Shown here: piece by piece, positions 7,010 to 13,042 of the stretch
How positions within the stretch are numbered: the first letter of the stretch is position 1
Layout of the letters: each line of letters begins with the position of its first letter
NCBI GenBank assembly: GCA_963788215.1
Contig: CAWBFX010000009.1
Span: 1-22,503, forward strand
Reading direction: 5' to 3'
From: AC-32 sp963788215
GTDB lineage: Bacteria; Actinomycetota; Thermoleophilia; Gaiellales; Gaiellaceae
DNA length: 22,503 bases
Notes under the pieces: model-generated
Told to the model about the DNA's origin: nothing
Databases searched by the model: none
Seen by the model: the letters and a program-made list of their open reading frames with translations, nothing else
Position numbers and translations under genes: made by a program

Positions 7010-7572
7010 AGGACCCCGTCGCGATCTTCAACGAGTGGCTCGAGGAAGCCCGGGCGGCGGGGGTGGACGCGCCCGAGGCGATGACGCTCGCCACGGCCGA
7101 CGGGGACGGCCGGCCCTCGGCACGGATGCTCCTGTTGAAAGGGGCCGACGCCGACGGCTTCACGTTCTTCTCGGGGTACGAGAGCCGGAAGGGGCGGGAG
7201 CTCGCGGACAACCCGCGCGCCGCGCTCGTCTTCTACTGGCGGCCGTTCGGCCGGCAAGTGCGCGTCGAGGGCTCGGTACGCCGTCTTTCGGAAGAGGAGT
7301 CGGATGCGTACTGGCAGACGCGTCCTCCCCGGTCGCGAGCGGCTGCGGCCGCCTCGCGCCAGAGCGAGCCGATCGAGAGCCGCGACGAGCTCGAGGCCGA
7401 GTTCGAGCGGCTCCTGCCGGGTGACGACGTCCCACGCCCGGCGCGTTGGGGCGGCTACCTGCTCGAGCCCGACGCGATCGAGCTCTGGCAGCACCGCGAC
7501 GATCGCCTCCACGAGCGGGCCAGCTACACGCGCGCGGCCGGTGGCTGGCGGCGAGAGCTTCTCGCTCCCTGA
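7006..7572 (+). CDS. pdxH: Pyridoxamine/pyridoxine 5'-phosphate oxidase (PdxH-like)
   Basis: FMN-dependent oxidase expected to convert PNP or PMP to pyridoxal 5'-phosphate. The 188-residue product has the FMN-binding run RMLLLKG (40-46), YESRKGRELADNPRAALVFY (58-77), RQVRVEGSVRRL, SEEESDAYWQTRPPRSRA and the C-terminal RLHER, corresponding to the conserved substrate-binding RLHD/ER of PdxH. It is shorter than E. coli PdxH (218) mainly at the N terminus. The start is TTG at 7006, overlapping the upstream stop (TTGA) in line with the 4-nt overlaps of the rest of the chain. A more divergent flavin oxidase role is possible but the motifs fit PdxH well. Confidence 0.9.
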   Translation: MKDPVAIFNEWLEEARAAGVDAPEAMTLATADGDGRPSARMLLLKGADADGFTFFSGYESRKGRELADNPRAALVFYWRPFGRQVRVEGSVRRLSEEESDAYWQTRPPRSRAAAAASRQSEPIESRDELEAEFERLLPGDDVPRPARWGGYLLEPDAIELWQHRDDRLHERASYTRAAGGWRRELLAP

Positions 7573-7589
7573 GTTATCGCTGACTGCAT

Positions 7590-7605
7590 TATGCGCAGGC
7601 GCATA
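7590..7605. repeat. 16 bp palindrome nested in the larger repeat
   Basis: TATGCGC (7590-7596) and GCGCATA (7599-7605) are perfect inverted arms around AG. The palindrome lies across the left arm and centre of the 7581-7636 repeat, about 20 bp upstream of TATAAT, so it covers the expected -35 region. It has the size of a dimeric HTH-repressor site. No regulator gene lies beside it, unless the ATPase itself has that role. Confidence 0.65.
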
Positions 7606-7623
7606 TTGACTTATCGCCTGCTG

Positions 7624-7629
7624 TATAAT
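7624..7629 (+). promoter_or_regulatory. -10 element TATAAT for the AAA ATPase gene
   Basis: A perfect TATAAT that ends 23 nt before the proposed CTG start and 12 nt before AGGAG. The upstream hexamer at 16-17 nt spacing (GCATAT or CATATT) is a poor -35, while TTGACT lies too close (12 nt), so activation or repression through the overlapping palindromes is plausible. Confidence 0.55.
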
Positions 7630-7652
7630 GCAGTCATGCATAGGAGCGCAGC

Positions 7653-8801
7653 CTGACCACCAACCCCTTCACCTTCGGCGATCTGGCCCTCGACGAGGCG
7701 TTCACCGACCGCGAGCCCGAGCTGCGCGAGCTCGTCTCCGACATGCTCAACGGCCAGAACGTCCTCGTCTACGCACCCCGACGCTACGGAAAGTCGTCCC
7801 TCGTCCTGCGCGCGACCCAGGAGGCGATGCGCGAGAAGGCGCTGGTCGGCTACCTCGACCTGATGAAGACGCCCACGAAAGAGCGCTTCGCCGCGGCTCT
7901 CGCGAAGACGATCTACGCGGACGTGGCATCGCTCGTCGGGCAGACGTTCGAGAAGGCCGCTGAGCTCTTTCGCGGCTTACGCGTCGTTCCGACCATGGAG
8001 GTCGATTCCGACGGGACGCTGCGGTTCAGCTTCCAGGCCGGCCGCCGCAAGACGGACATCGACGAGACGATCGAGCGCCTGCTCGAGCTCCTCGGCGAGT
8101 TGGCCGCCGAGCGCAAGCGGCGGGTCGTGATCGTGTTCGACGAGTTCCAGGAGATCCTCGCGCTCGATCCGCGCTTCCCGAACCTGATGCGCGCCGTCTT
8201 CCAGGCGCAGCCCGAGGTGAGCCACGTCTACCTCGGCAGCAAGCGGCACCTGCTCAGGCGGATCTTCAGCGACAAGAACGAGCCGTTCTGGCGCAGCGCG
8301 AAGCAGCTCGAGATCGGCGTTATCCCGCCGGAGGCGTTCGAGCCGTTCCTGCGCCGGCGCTTCGAGGAGTCGGGCAAGCACCTCGGCGCCGACGCCGCGG
8401 CCCGCCTGCTGGCCGCGACGGGAGGCCACCCGTACGCCACGCAGGAGCTCGCGTACTTCGTCTGGGAGCTGGTGCCCGACGGGGGCGAGGCATCCGCCCC
8501 GGACGTGGAGGACGGCCTAGGCCGGGTCCTGCGCTCCGAGCACAACCACCTGGTGCTCATGTGGGACGACGCGCCGCGGCCCCAGCGCCTGCTGATGCTC
8601 GCGCTCGCGGACGAGCCGGTGCGCGCGGTCTACTCCGCCGACTACGCCTCGCGGCACGATCTGCCGCCGACGCCGACCCTCCAGCGGGCCCTGAGCGGCC
8701 TGGTACAGAAAGAGATCGTCGCCCAGGGGCGCGACGGCGAGTACCGGATCGTCGAGCCCTTCCTCGCCGAGTGGCTGAGGCGCGAGGAGGCCGCTACTTG
8801 A
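7653..8801 (+). CDS. Archaeal-type AAA ATPase (ATPase_2/STAND-like), CTG start
   Basis: A 382-residue P-loop protein. Walker A APRRYGKSS is at 41-49 and Walker B VVIVFDEFQE at about 158-167, followed by a sensor-like YLGSKRHLLRRIF and a C-terminal winged-helix-like region (about 300-382). The N-terminal NPFTFGDLALDEAFTDRE is typical of the archaeal ATPase family, so the internal ATG at 7743 cannot be the true start. The only possible initiator in this frame is CTG at 7653, 6 nt after AGGAG (7642-7646). A six-codon leaderless ORF, ATG 7636 to TGA 7656, overlaps it. Function is unknown; relatives are ATP-driven switches, sometimes in defence or regulation. Its 3' end overlaps convergent pilC by 8 bp. 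Confidence 0.8.
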   Translation: MTTNPFTFGDLALDEAFTDREPELRELVSDMLNGQNVLVYAPRRYGKSSLVLRATQEAMREKALVGYLDLMKTPTKERFAAALAKTIYADVASLVGQTFEKAAELFRGLRVVPTMEVDSDGTLRFSFQAGRRKTDIDETIERLLELLGELAAERKRRVVIVFDEFQEILALDPRFPNLMRAVFQAQPEVSHVYLGSKRHLLRRIFSDKNEPFWRSAKQLEIGVIPPEAFEPFLRRRFEESGKHLGADAAARLLAATGGHPYATQELAYFVWELVPDGGEASAPDVEDGLGRVLRSEHNHLVLMWDDAPRPQRLLMLALADEPVRAVYSADYASRHDLPPTPTLQRALSGLVQKEIVAQGRDGEYRIVEPFLAEWLRREEAAT

Positions 8802-10005
8802 CGAGCTGGAGGAGCTTGAACATCGGCAGGTACATCGAGATGATGATCACGCCGACCATCGCGCCCACGGCGATCATCATCAGCGGCTCGATGATCGCGG
8901 TCAGGGAGCCGATCGCGGCGTCGACCTCGTCCTCGTAGAAGTCCGCGATCTTCGAGAGCATCTTCTCGAGCTCTCCCGTCTCCTCGCCGATCTTCACCAT
9001 CTGGCTGACCATCGGCGGGAACACCGGGTTCTCGATCAGCGGTTGCGCGATCGGCACGCCCTGGTGGACCTTCACTCGCACGTCTGCCAGCGCCTCCTCG
9101 ATCACCCAGTTGCCGGCTGTCTGGCCGGTGATCTCGAGCGCCTTGATGATGTCGACGCCGGCTGCGACGAGCGTCGAGAGCGTCCGCGAGAAGCGCGCCA
9201 TCGTCACCTTCAGGACCACGTCGCCGATCTTCATCGGGATCTTCAGCTTCGTCCGGTCCCAGAGCTGGCGGCCGGGCTCCGTGCGCTTCGCGCGGCGGAC
9301 GCCCCAGACCGACCCGAACATCGCCGGGAAGATGATGAACCAGTGGTGCCGGAGCTGGTTCGACGCTGCGACCACGATCTGCGTCAGCTTCGGGAGCTCG
9401 CCGTTGAGCTGGGCGAAGATGTTCACGAAGACCGGCACGAGGAACATCAGCAGGCCGATCAGGACGAGGGTGGCGAAGATCAGCACCATCGTCGGGTACA
9501 TCATCGCGCCCTTCACGCGGCGCCTGATCTGGGTCTCCTTCTCGATCTGGTAGGCGACGCGTTCGAGCACCTGGTCGAGGATTCCGGCCGCCTCGCCGGC
9601 CTCGACCATCGAGACGAACAGGCGGCTGAAGATCTTCGGATGCCGCGCGAGCGCCTGCGAGAGCAGCAGGCCGCCCTCGACGTCCGCGCGGAGCTCCTTG
9701 ACCACGGAAGCGAAGTAGGCGTCGTCCGTCTGCTCCTCGAGGATCACGAGCGAGCTGACGACGTTCAGGCCGGCCTCGATCATGGTCGCGAACTGGCGCG
9801 AGAAGATCTGCAGCGTCTTCGGCTTGACCTTCTTGAACGCGGTGCGCGCGCTCGCTTCGCCGCTCGCCGGGAGCTCTTCGAGGTGCTCGGCGAGCAGGCC
9901 GCGGACACGCAGCTGCTCGCGCGCAGAGCCGGCGTCGGGCGCATGAACTTCGCCCGTGAGCTCGAGGCCCTCCGCATTGATGGCGCTGTAAGCGTATGCC
10001 GCCAT
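8794..10005 (-). CDS. pilC: Type IV pilus inner-membrane platform protein PilC (GspF family)
   Basis: PilC is the membrane platform turned by the PilB and PilT motors during pilus extension and retraction. At 403 residues it is full length for the family. Two T2SSF repeats are seen, each with the pattern seen in FSRQFATMIEAGLNVVSSL (about 68-86) and FSRTLSTLVAAGVDIIKAL (second half). EAGEAAGILDQVLERVA and EETGELEKMLSKIADFYEDEV are the matching conserved segments. Three hydrophobic stretches include MMYPTMVLIFATLVLIGLLM. The ATG at 10005 lies 9 nt after a GCCGATAG element with no Shine-Dalgarno, so the mRNA is probably leaderless or nearly so. It stands alone, divergent from the PilV-like gene. 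Confidence 0.96.
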   Translation of the reverse strand: MAAYAYSAINAEGLELTGEVHAPDAGSAREQLRVRGLLAEHLEELPASGEASARTAFKKVKPKTLQIFSRQFATMIEAGLNVVSSLVILEEQTDDAYFASVVKELRADVEGGLLLSQALARHPKIFSRLFVSMVEAGEAAGILDQVLERVAYQIEKETQIRRRVKGAMMYPTMVLIFATLVLIGLLMFLVPVFVNIFAQLNGELPKLTQIVVAASNQLRHHWFIIFPAMFGSVWGVRRAKRTEPGRQLWDRTKLKIPMKIGDVVLKVTMARFSRTLSTLVAAGVDIIKALEITGQTAGNWVIEEALADVRVKVHQGVPIAQPLIENPVFPPMVSQMVKIGEETGELEKMLSKIADFYEDEVDAAIGSLTAIIEPLMMIAVGAMVGVIIISMYLPMFKLLQLVK

Positions 10006-10014
10006 ACCCGGTGG

Positions 10015-10042
10015 CTATCGGCAGGGGGATTCGCTCGCTTGA
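10015..10042 (-). promoter_or_regulatory. Sigma-28-like promoter of pilC
   Basis: TCAA (10042..10039), 16 nt, GCCGATAG (10022..10015), then 9 nt to the pilC ATG. This fits the FliA/SigD/WhiG pattern TAAA-N15/16-GCCGATAA. It shares its -35 tetramer, read on the opposite strand, with the divergent pilV promoter. Confidence 0.65.
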
Positions 10043-10066
10043 GGTACCGCAAGCGCGTGCCGATAG
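10039..10066 (+). promoter_or_regulatory. Sigma-28-like promoter of the PilV-like gene
   Basis: GCCGATAG at 10059-10066 is followed after 7 nt by GTG at 10074. Sixteen nt upstream is TTGA (10039-10042), a poorer -35 than the TCAA or TAAA of the other copies. The arrangement CTATCGGC-N16-TTGA-N16-GCCGATAG is exactly symmetric with the pilC promoter. Confidence 0.5.
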
Positions 10067-10073
10067 GGGACCT

Positions 10074-10601
10074 GTGCGCGTGCGGCTACGAAGCGAGAGC
10101 GGCTTCGGTCTGATCGAGCTGCTCATGGCGATGGTGATGCTGAACGTCGGCATCCTCGCGATCGTGGCCGCCTACAACTCGGGCATCTTCGCCCTCAACC
10201 GGGCGAGCCGGGTCTCGACGGCCGCTGCTCTCGCCGACTCGCAGATGGAGCTCTACCGCGCGCTCACGTACAGCGCGATCGGCCTCGACTCCTCGAGCCT
10301 CGGCGGCGTCGACAACACCTACAAGTGCGACTCCGCGCTCGGCGCCTCGTGCCCGAACTCGACCTCGAGCGAGTCGACGGCGAGCTGCAGCGGCTCCCCG
10401 CTCCCGAACGAATGCGTCCCGAGCCGCACGACTACCGGCGCCGACCGCAAGCACTACCGCGTCGACAGCTACATCGTGCCCTCGACGGTCACGAACGGGC
10501 GGACGCTGAAGATCGTGACAGTCGTCGTCCGCGACGGCGACCGTCCCGCGGCCCGGCCGTACGCACGCATCACGTCTACCTTCGACCAGTCGACAGGCTA
10601 A
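10074..10601 (+). CDS. PilV-like minor type IV pilin
   Basis: Prepilin-like protein of 175 residues. A short basic leader (VRVRLRSESG) is followed by the processing site G|FGLIELL, with the Glu at +5, and a hydrophobic helix MAMVMLNVGILAIVAAYNSG. The PilV-type pattern VMLNVGILAI is evident. The rest is Ser/Thr-rich with four Cys (in YKCDS, ASCPN, ASCSG, NECVP), probably disulfide-bonded, and ends in a beta segment VVVRDGDRPAARPYARITSTF. GTG 10074 is chosen because it is 7 nt from the GCCGATAG element; GTG 10080, 9 nt after AGGGGA, is the alternative. It is likely a priming or tip pilin; adhesive function is inference. Confidence 0.85.
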   Translation: MRVRLRSESGFGLIELLMAMVMLNVGILAIVAAYNSGIFALNRASRVSTAAALADSQMELYRALTYSAIGLDSSSLGGVDNTYKCDSALGASCPNSTSSESTASCSGSPLPNECVPSRTTTGADRKHYRVDSYIVPSTVTNGRTLKIVTVVVRDGDRPAARPYARITSTFDQSTG

Positions 10602-10604
10602 GAG

Positions 10605-10630
10605 CACGGGGGAACCCCTGGTTCCCCGTG
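10605..10630 (+). terminator. Hairpin after the PilV-like gene
   Basis: CACGGGGGAACC and GGTTCCCCGTG pair with one bulged G around a short CCT loop, starting 3 nt after the stop codon. No T-run follows, so this could be a weak or Rho-assisted terminator or a 3'-end stabiliser. The hairpin is near-symmetric and could act on both strands. Confidence 0.55.
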
Positions 10631-10689
10631 AGCCCCCTCCTTCAGAGCCGACGCGGCGCATTCGAAGCGGTTGCTGAGCCGGCGACTGT

Positions 10690-10743
10690 CATTGGCGGTG
10701 GAGCCAATGGCCGGTGACGGCCTCTCGCCGGGCAAAGCCCGGC
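10690..10743. repeat. Two further hairpins in the 213 bp pilV/pilP-like convergent spacer
   Basis: CATTGGC (10690-10696) pairs with GCCAATG (10703-10709) over a 6-nt loop. GCCGGGC (10727-10733) pairs with GCCCGGC (10737-10743) over AAA. Together with the hairpin at 10605-10630 they fill the space between two convergent genes. No convincing gene is seen here. Probable bidirectional termination region. Confidence 0.45.
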
Positions 10744-10814
10744 TTCGGCGGCGAGTGCATGCCGAAGCCAGACGGATTCAACAACGAGCTAGGCAGCTGG
10801 CGCCGGAGAAACGC

Positions 10815-11564
10815 CTACGCGACCGAGACGAGCCGCAGGACGTACTTCGTCCCGTCGCTCGTGTTCATCAGGGTCAGCGTCTTGCCCTTCTTCAGGGTGG
10901 CCGTGCCCCCGCCCTGGAGGGAGCCGCCGGCGATTCCTATCCTGGCGGAGGTCTTGGTCAGGGAGACCAGGACGAACACCGGGCTCGCCGCCGGGAACTG
11001 GGAGCCGACGTTGACGGTCTCGTTCGCGCCGTTCACCGAGATCAGGGCGGTGGTCGGCTTGGTAGGCGGCTGGGCGACGCCGCCCGAGCCGGTCGAGCCC
11101 GAGCCGGTGGAACCCGTGCCGCCGCCGGAGCCGGGCGTGCCGGAGCTGCCGGAGCCTGGCCCCGGGACGGTGCCGCTGCCCGTGCTGCAGTCGGCGCTGG
11201 CGCTCTGACCGGACGCGCAGTCGAGGTTGATCTGCTGCGAGAACGGGTCCTTGGTGTGGAATCGGCTGAAGGCGAGGAGCTGGCCCGACTGCGGCGTGAC
11301 CGCGCTCCCGGGGTCGGTGATGCCGTCCGCGGACGTCGCGGCGGCGATCCCGTTCACGCTCACGTCTGCTGCCGGCGACACCCCGGGCGTCGCCGGCGCC
11401 GTGGCGGGCGCCGATGCGGAGGCCGTGGCGCTCGCCGGGTGCAGCAGCTTCAGCGTGCGCGGCAGCTGGAACGCGAGCAAGCCGAGCAGGATCACCCCGC
11501 CGACGGCGACGATCACCTTCTGGCGCTTGGCCTTGGCCTGCGGGTCGTGCTTCTTCTTCGCCAT
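10815..11564 (-). CDS. PilP-like pilus assembly protein (putative)
   Basis: A 249-residue protein, last in the pilT-M-N-O operon, in the place held by PilP in Gram-negative T4P loci. It has a Lys-rich cytoplasmic start (MAKKKHDPQAKAKRQK), one transmembrane helix (about 17-34), an Ala/Ser/Thr/Pro linker and the motif FSRFHTKDPF (about 99-108), reminiscent of the (K/R)DPF of PilP. Then come two Cys, a Gly/Ser-rich linker (about 129-162) and a beta-rich C-terminal domain (about 172-249). It is anchored by a helix instead of the lipid anchor of proteobacterial PilP. Its ATG overlaps the pilO stop by one base. The PilP role is inferred from position and the short motif. Confidence 0.7.
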   Translation of the reverse strand: MAKKKHDPQAKAKRQKVIVAVGGVILLGLLAFQLPRTLKLLHPASATASASAPATAPATPGVSPAADVSVNGIAAATSADGITDPGSAVTPQSGQLLAFSRFHTKDPFSQQINLDCASGQSASADCSTGSGTVPGPGSGSSGTPGSGGGTGSTGSGSTGSGGVAQPPTKPTTALISVNGANETVNVGSQFPAASPVFVLVSLTKTSARIGIAGGSLQGGGTATLKKGKTLTLMNTSDGTKYVLRLVSVA

Positions 11565-12259
11565 CAGCTGCCTCCCGCCGGTGCCGCTGCTCCCGCTGCC
11601 CCGGTCGTGCCCGCCGCGCCGGTGGCCCCGGTCGCGCCGGTGGCGCCGGTCGTCCCGGTGGGCGCGGCCACGGTCGGCACCGCGCCGGTCCCGTAGACGA
11701 AGGCGTCGATCTGCAGCTGAGCCTCGATCTGCGGGAAGTGCGCCGGCGGCGCCGCCTGGCCGAAGTCGATCGTGTCGATCGCGAACAGGCGGCCCTTTGC
11801 GTCGAGCCCGCCGTGGCGGACGTCGACGAGGTTTCGCAGGCGGTAGAGGAAGTCGGACAGCTCGTAGAAGTTGCCCTGGAACTGGACCTGGATCGGCAGG
11901 GCTGCGTAGCCGTCGAGGACGACGGCGGTGCTGGCCGGCGAGATCTGCTCGAAGGTAATGCCGCTTTCCTCGGCCACCTGGTTCAGCTCGAGGAGGATGT
12001 CGGCCATCTGGGCCTGATCCGGCATCGCCTTCGTGAGCCGGAAGAGGTCCGCGACCCGGATCTGCGAGGCCTTCTTGGCCTGGAGCGTGAGCGCCTGAGC
12101 CGAATCGATCGCCGTGTTCGTGTCGGCGATCTCCCCGGAAAGCGACTTCTCCTTGGCGTGCTGGGGCCGGATCACGAGGAAGTACCCCGCGAGCGCGAAG
12201 ACCAGGACTCCGACAACGGCGAGCGCGATCTGAACGCTCTGCGAGAGGCCGCCCTTCAC
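11564..12259 (-). CDS. pilO: Type IV pilus alignment protein PilO
   Basis: PilO forms the inner-membrane alignment complex with PilN. The 231-residue product has a short cytoplasmic start, one transmembrane helix (about 9-30, VQIALAVVGVLVFALAGYFL), a coiled-coil (about 33-65) and the ferredoxin-like periplasmic domain with LLELNQVAEESGITFEQISP and the conserved FQGNFYELSDFLYRLRNL. The last 30 residues are a Gly-Ala-Thr tail in triplets (GTTGATGATGATGAAG), collagen-like and unusual for PilO. GTG at 12259 overlaps the pilN stop (GTGA). Confidence 0.9.
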   Translation of the reverse strand: MKGGLSQSVQIALAVVGVLVFALAGYFLVIRPQHAKEKSLSGEIADTNTAIDSAQALTLQAKKASQIRVADLFRLTKAMPDQAQMADILLELNQVAEESGITFEQISPASTAVVLDGYAALPIQVQFQGNFYELSDFLYRLRNLVDVRHGGLDAKGRLFAIDTIDFGQAAPPAHFPQIEAQLQIDAFVYGTGAVPTVAAPTGTTGATGATGATGAAGTTGAAGAAAPAGGS

Positions 12260-12882
12260 GACCCGGCTCCCAGCTGGCGGAGGTCGGCGGCGATCGTGAA
12301 GTTGACGACGTGCGTGCTCCCGTGTACCTCGAGCTTGCTCTTGACGAGCTGGACGTTGACGAGATCCGGGATCACGGTGACGCGGCCGAGCAGCCGCGCG
12401 ACGGCTGCCTGGGAGTACGTGTAGCCGTCAAGGATGAACCCGCTTGCGGCCACATTCGTGGCGGCGGCCGGGGCCGCGCCGGTGAGGGCGGGCGAGACCG
12501 GTGCCTTGGCGGAAAGATCGGTCAGCCAGACGTCGTCGGGCAGCACGAGCGAGAGCTCGCGGAAGACGCGGTCCCACGCGACCCGCCGCGACAGAGCCGC
12601 GTTGACGGCCTTGATCCGGGCGTCTTTCTCGGCGGCGAGGGCCGTCTGCGTCTGCACCTTCGACACGTCGGGAGTCGGGATCGCCGCGAGCTCGGCCTTG
12701 AGGACGGCGAGCTCCGCCTTGCGGTCCTTCACCTTGCCGCTGGCGGTCAGGAACATCACCGAGAGGATGCCGCTGATCAGGACGACCAGGATCACGGGCA
12801 CGACGACGACCCACTGCGCCTTCGGCTGCTTTTGCCGGCGCTTGAAGTAGTCGTCTCGCGGGAGGAGGTTGATCGCGCGCAA
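12256..12882 (-). CDS. pilN: Type IV pilus assembly protein PilN
   Basis: PilN binds cytoplasmic PilM through its N-terminal INLLPRD motif and pairs with PilO in the membrane. Read from TTG at 12882 the 208-residue product begins LRAINLLPRDDYF, placing the motif at residues 4-10 as in the family. GGAAGGGG lies just upstream of that TTG, while an in-frame GTG at 12933 would add 17 atypical residues without a ribosome-binding site. A transmembrane helix (about 24-46), a coiled-coil (about 50-90) and the conserved LSLVLPDDVWLTDLSA follow. It is separated from pilM by 160 nt but overlaps pilO. Confidence 0.88.
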   Translation of the reverse strand: MRAINLLPRDDYFKRRQKQPKAQWVVVVPVILVVLISGILSVMFLTASGKVKDRKAELAVLKAELAAIPTPDVSKVQTQTALAAEKDARIKAVNAALSRRVAWDRVFRELSLVLPDDVWLTDLSAKAPVSPALTGAAPAAATNVAASGFILDGYTYSQAAVARLLGRVTVIPDLVNVQLVKSKLEVHGSTHVVNFTIAADLRQLGAGS

Positions 12883-12956
12883 GCTAGTGCCCCTTCCGGT
12901 GACGCTGCCGAGTTTCTGGGTCGCGAGCACCAAGCCAGAGTTCGCACTCGGGCGCA

Positions 12957-12977
12957 GCCAAGGCTGATTGCCTTGGC
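12957..12977 (-). repeat. Intra-operon hairpin between pilM and pilN
   Basis: GCCAAGGC (12957-12964) and GCCTTGGC (12970-12977) are perfect 8 bp inverted arms with a 5-nt loop. It lies in the only sizeable gap (160 nt) of the otherwise tight pilT-M-N-O operon. There is no T-run, so RNA processing or stability control is more likely than termination. Confidence 0.5.
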
Positions 12978-13042
12978 AAGGTCGAGGGTGGGCTCTGGCG
13001 CCGCGTGATCGCGGGCCAGAAGCCGGTGAGTGTCCCGGCTGC

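Larger units (their letters stand above)
7581..7636. repeat. Large inverted repeat upstream of the ATPase gene
   Basis: TGACTGCATTAT (7581-7592) and ATAATGCAGTCA (7625-7636) are perfect 12 bp inverted arms. Inside them GCAGGCG (7595-7601) and CGCCTGC (7615-7621) form a second 7 bp inverted pair, leaving a 13-nt AT-rich centre. The right arm contains the -10 element of the ATPase promoter. TTATCGC also occurs as a direct repeat at 7574-7580 and 7611-7617. The spacer is clearly more AT-rich than the rest of the window. Likely an operator, or possibly a hairpin ending the pdxH transcript. Confidence 0.75.

Noticed and set aside
10714..11208. Plus-strand ORFs opposite the PilP-like and PilO genes
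   Set aside because: They are shadows of real minus-strand genes with normal domain structure; they have no recognisable motif or ribosome-binding site.
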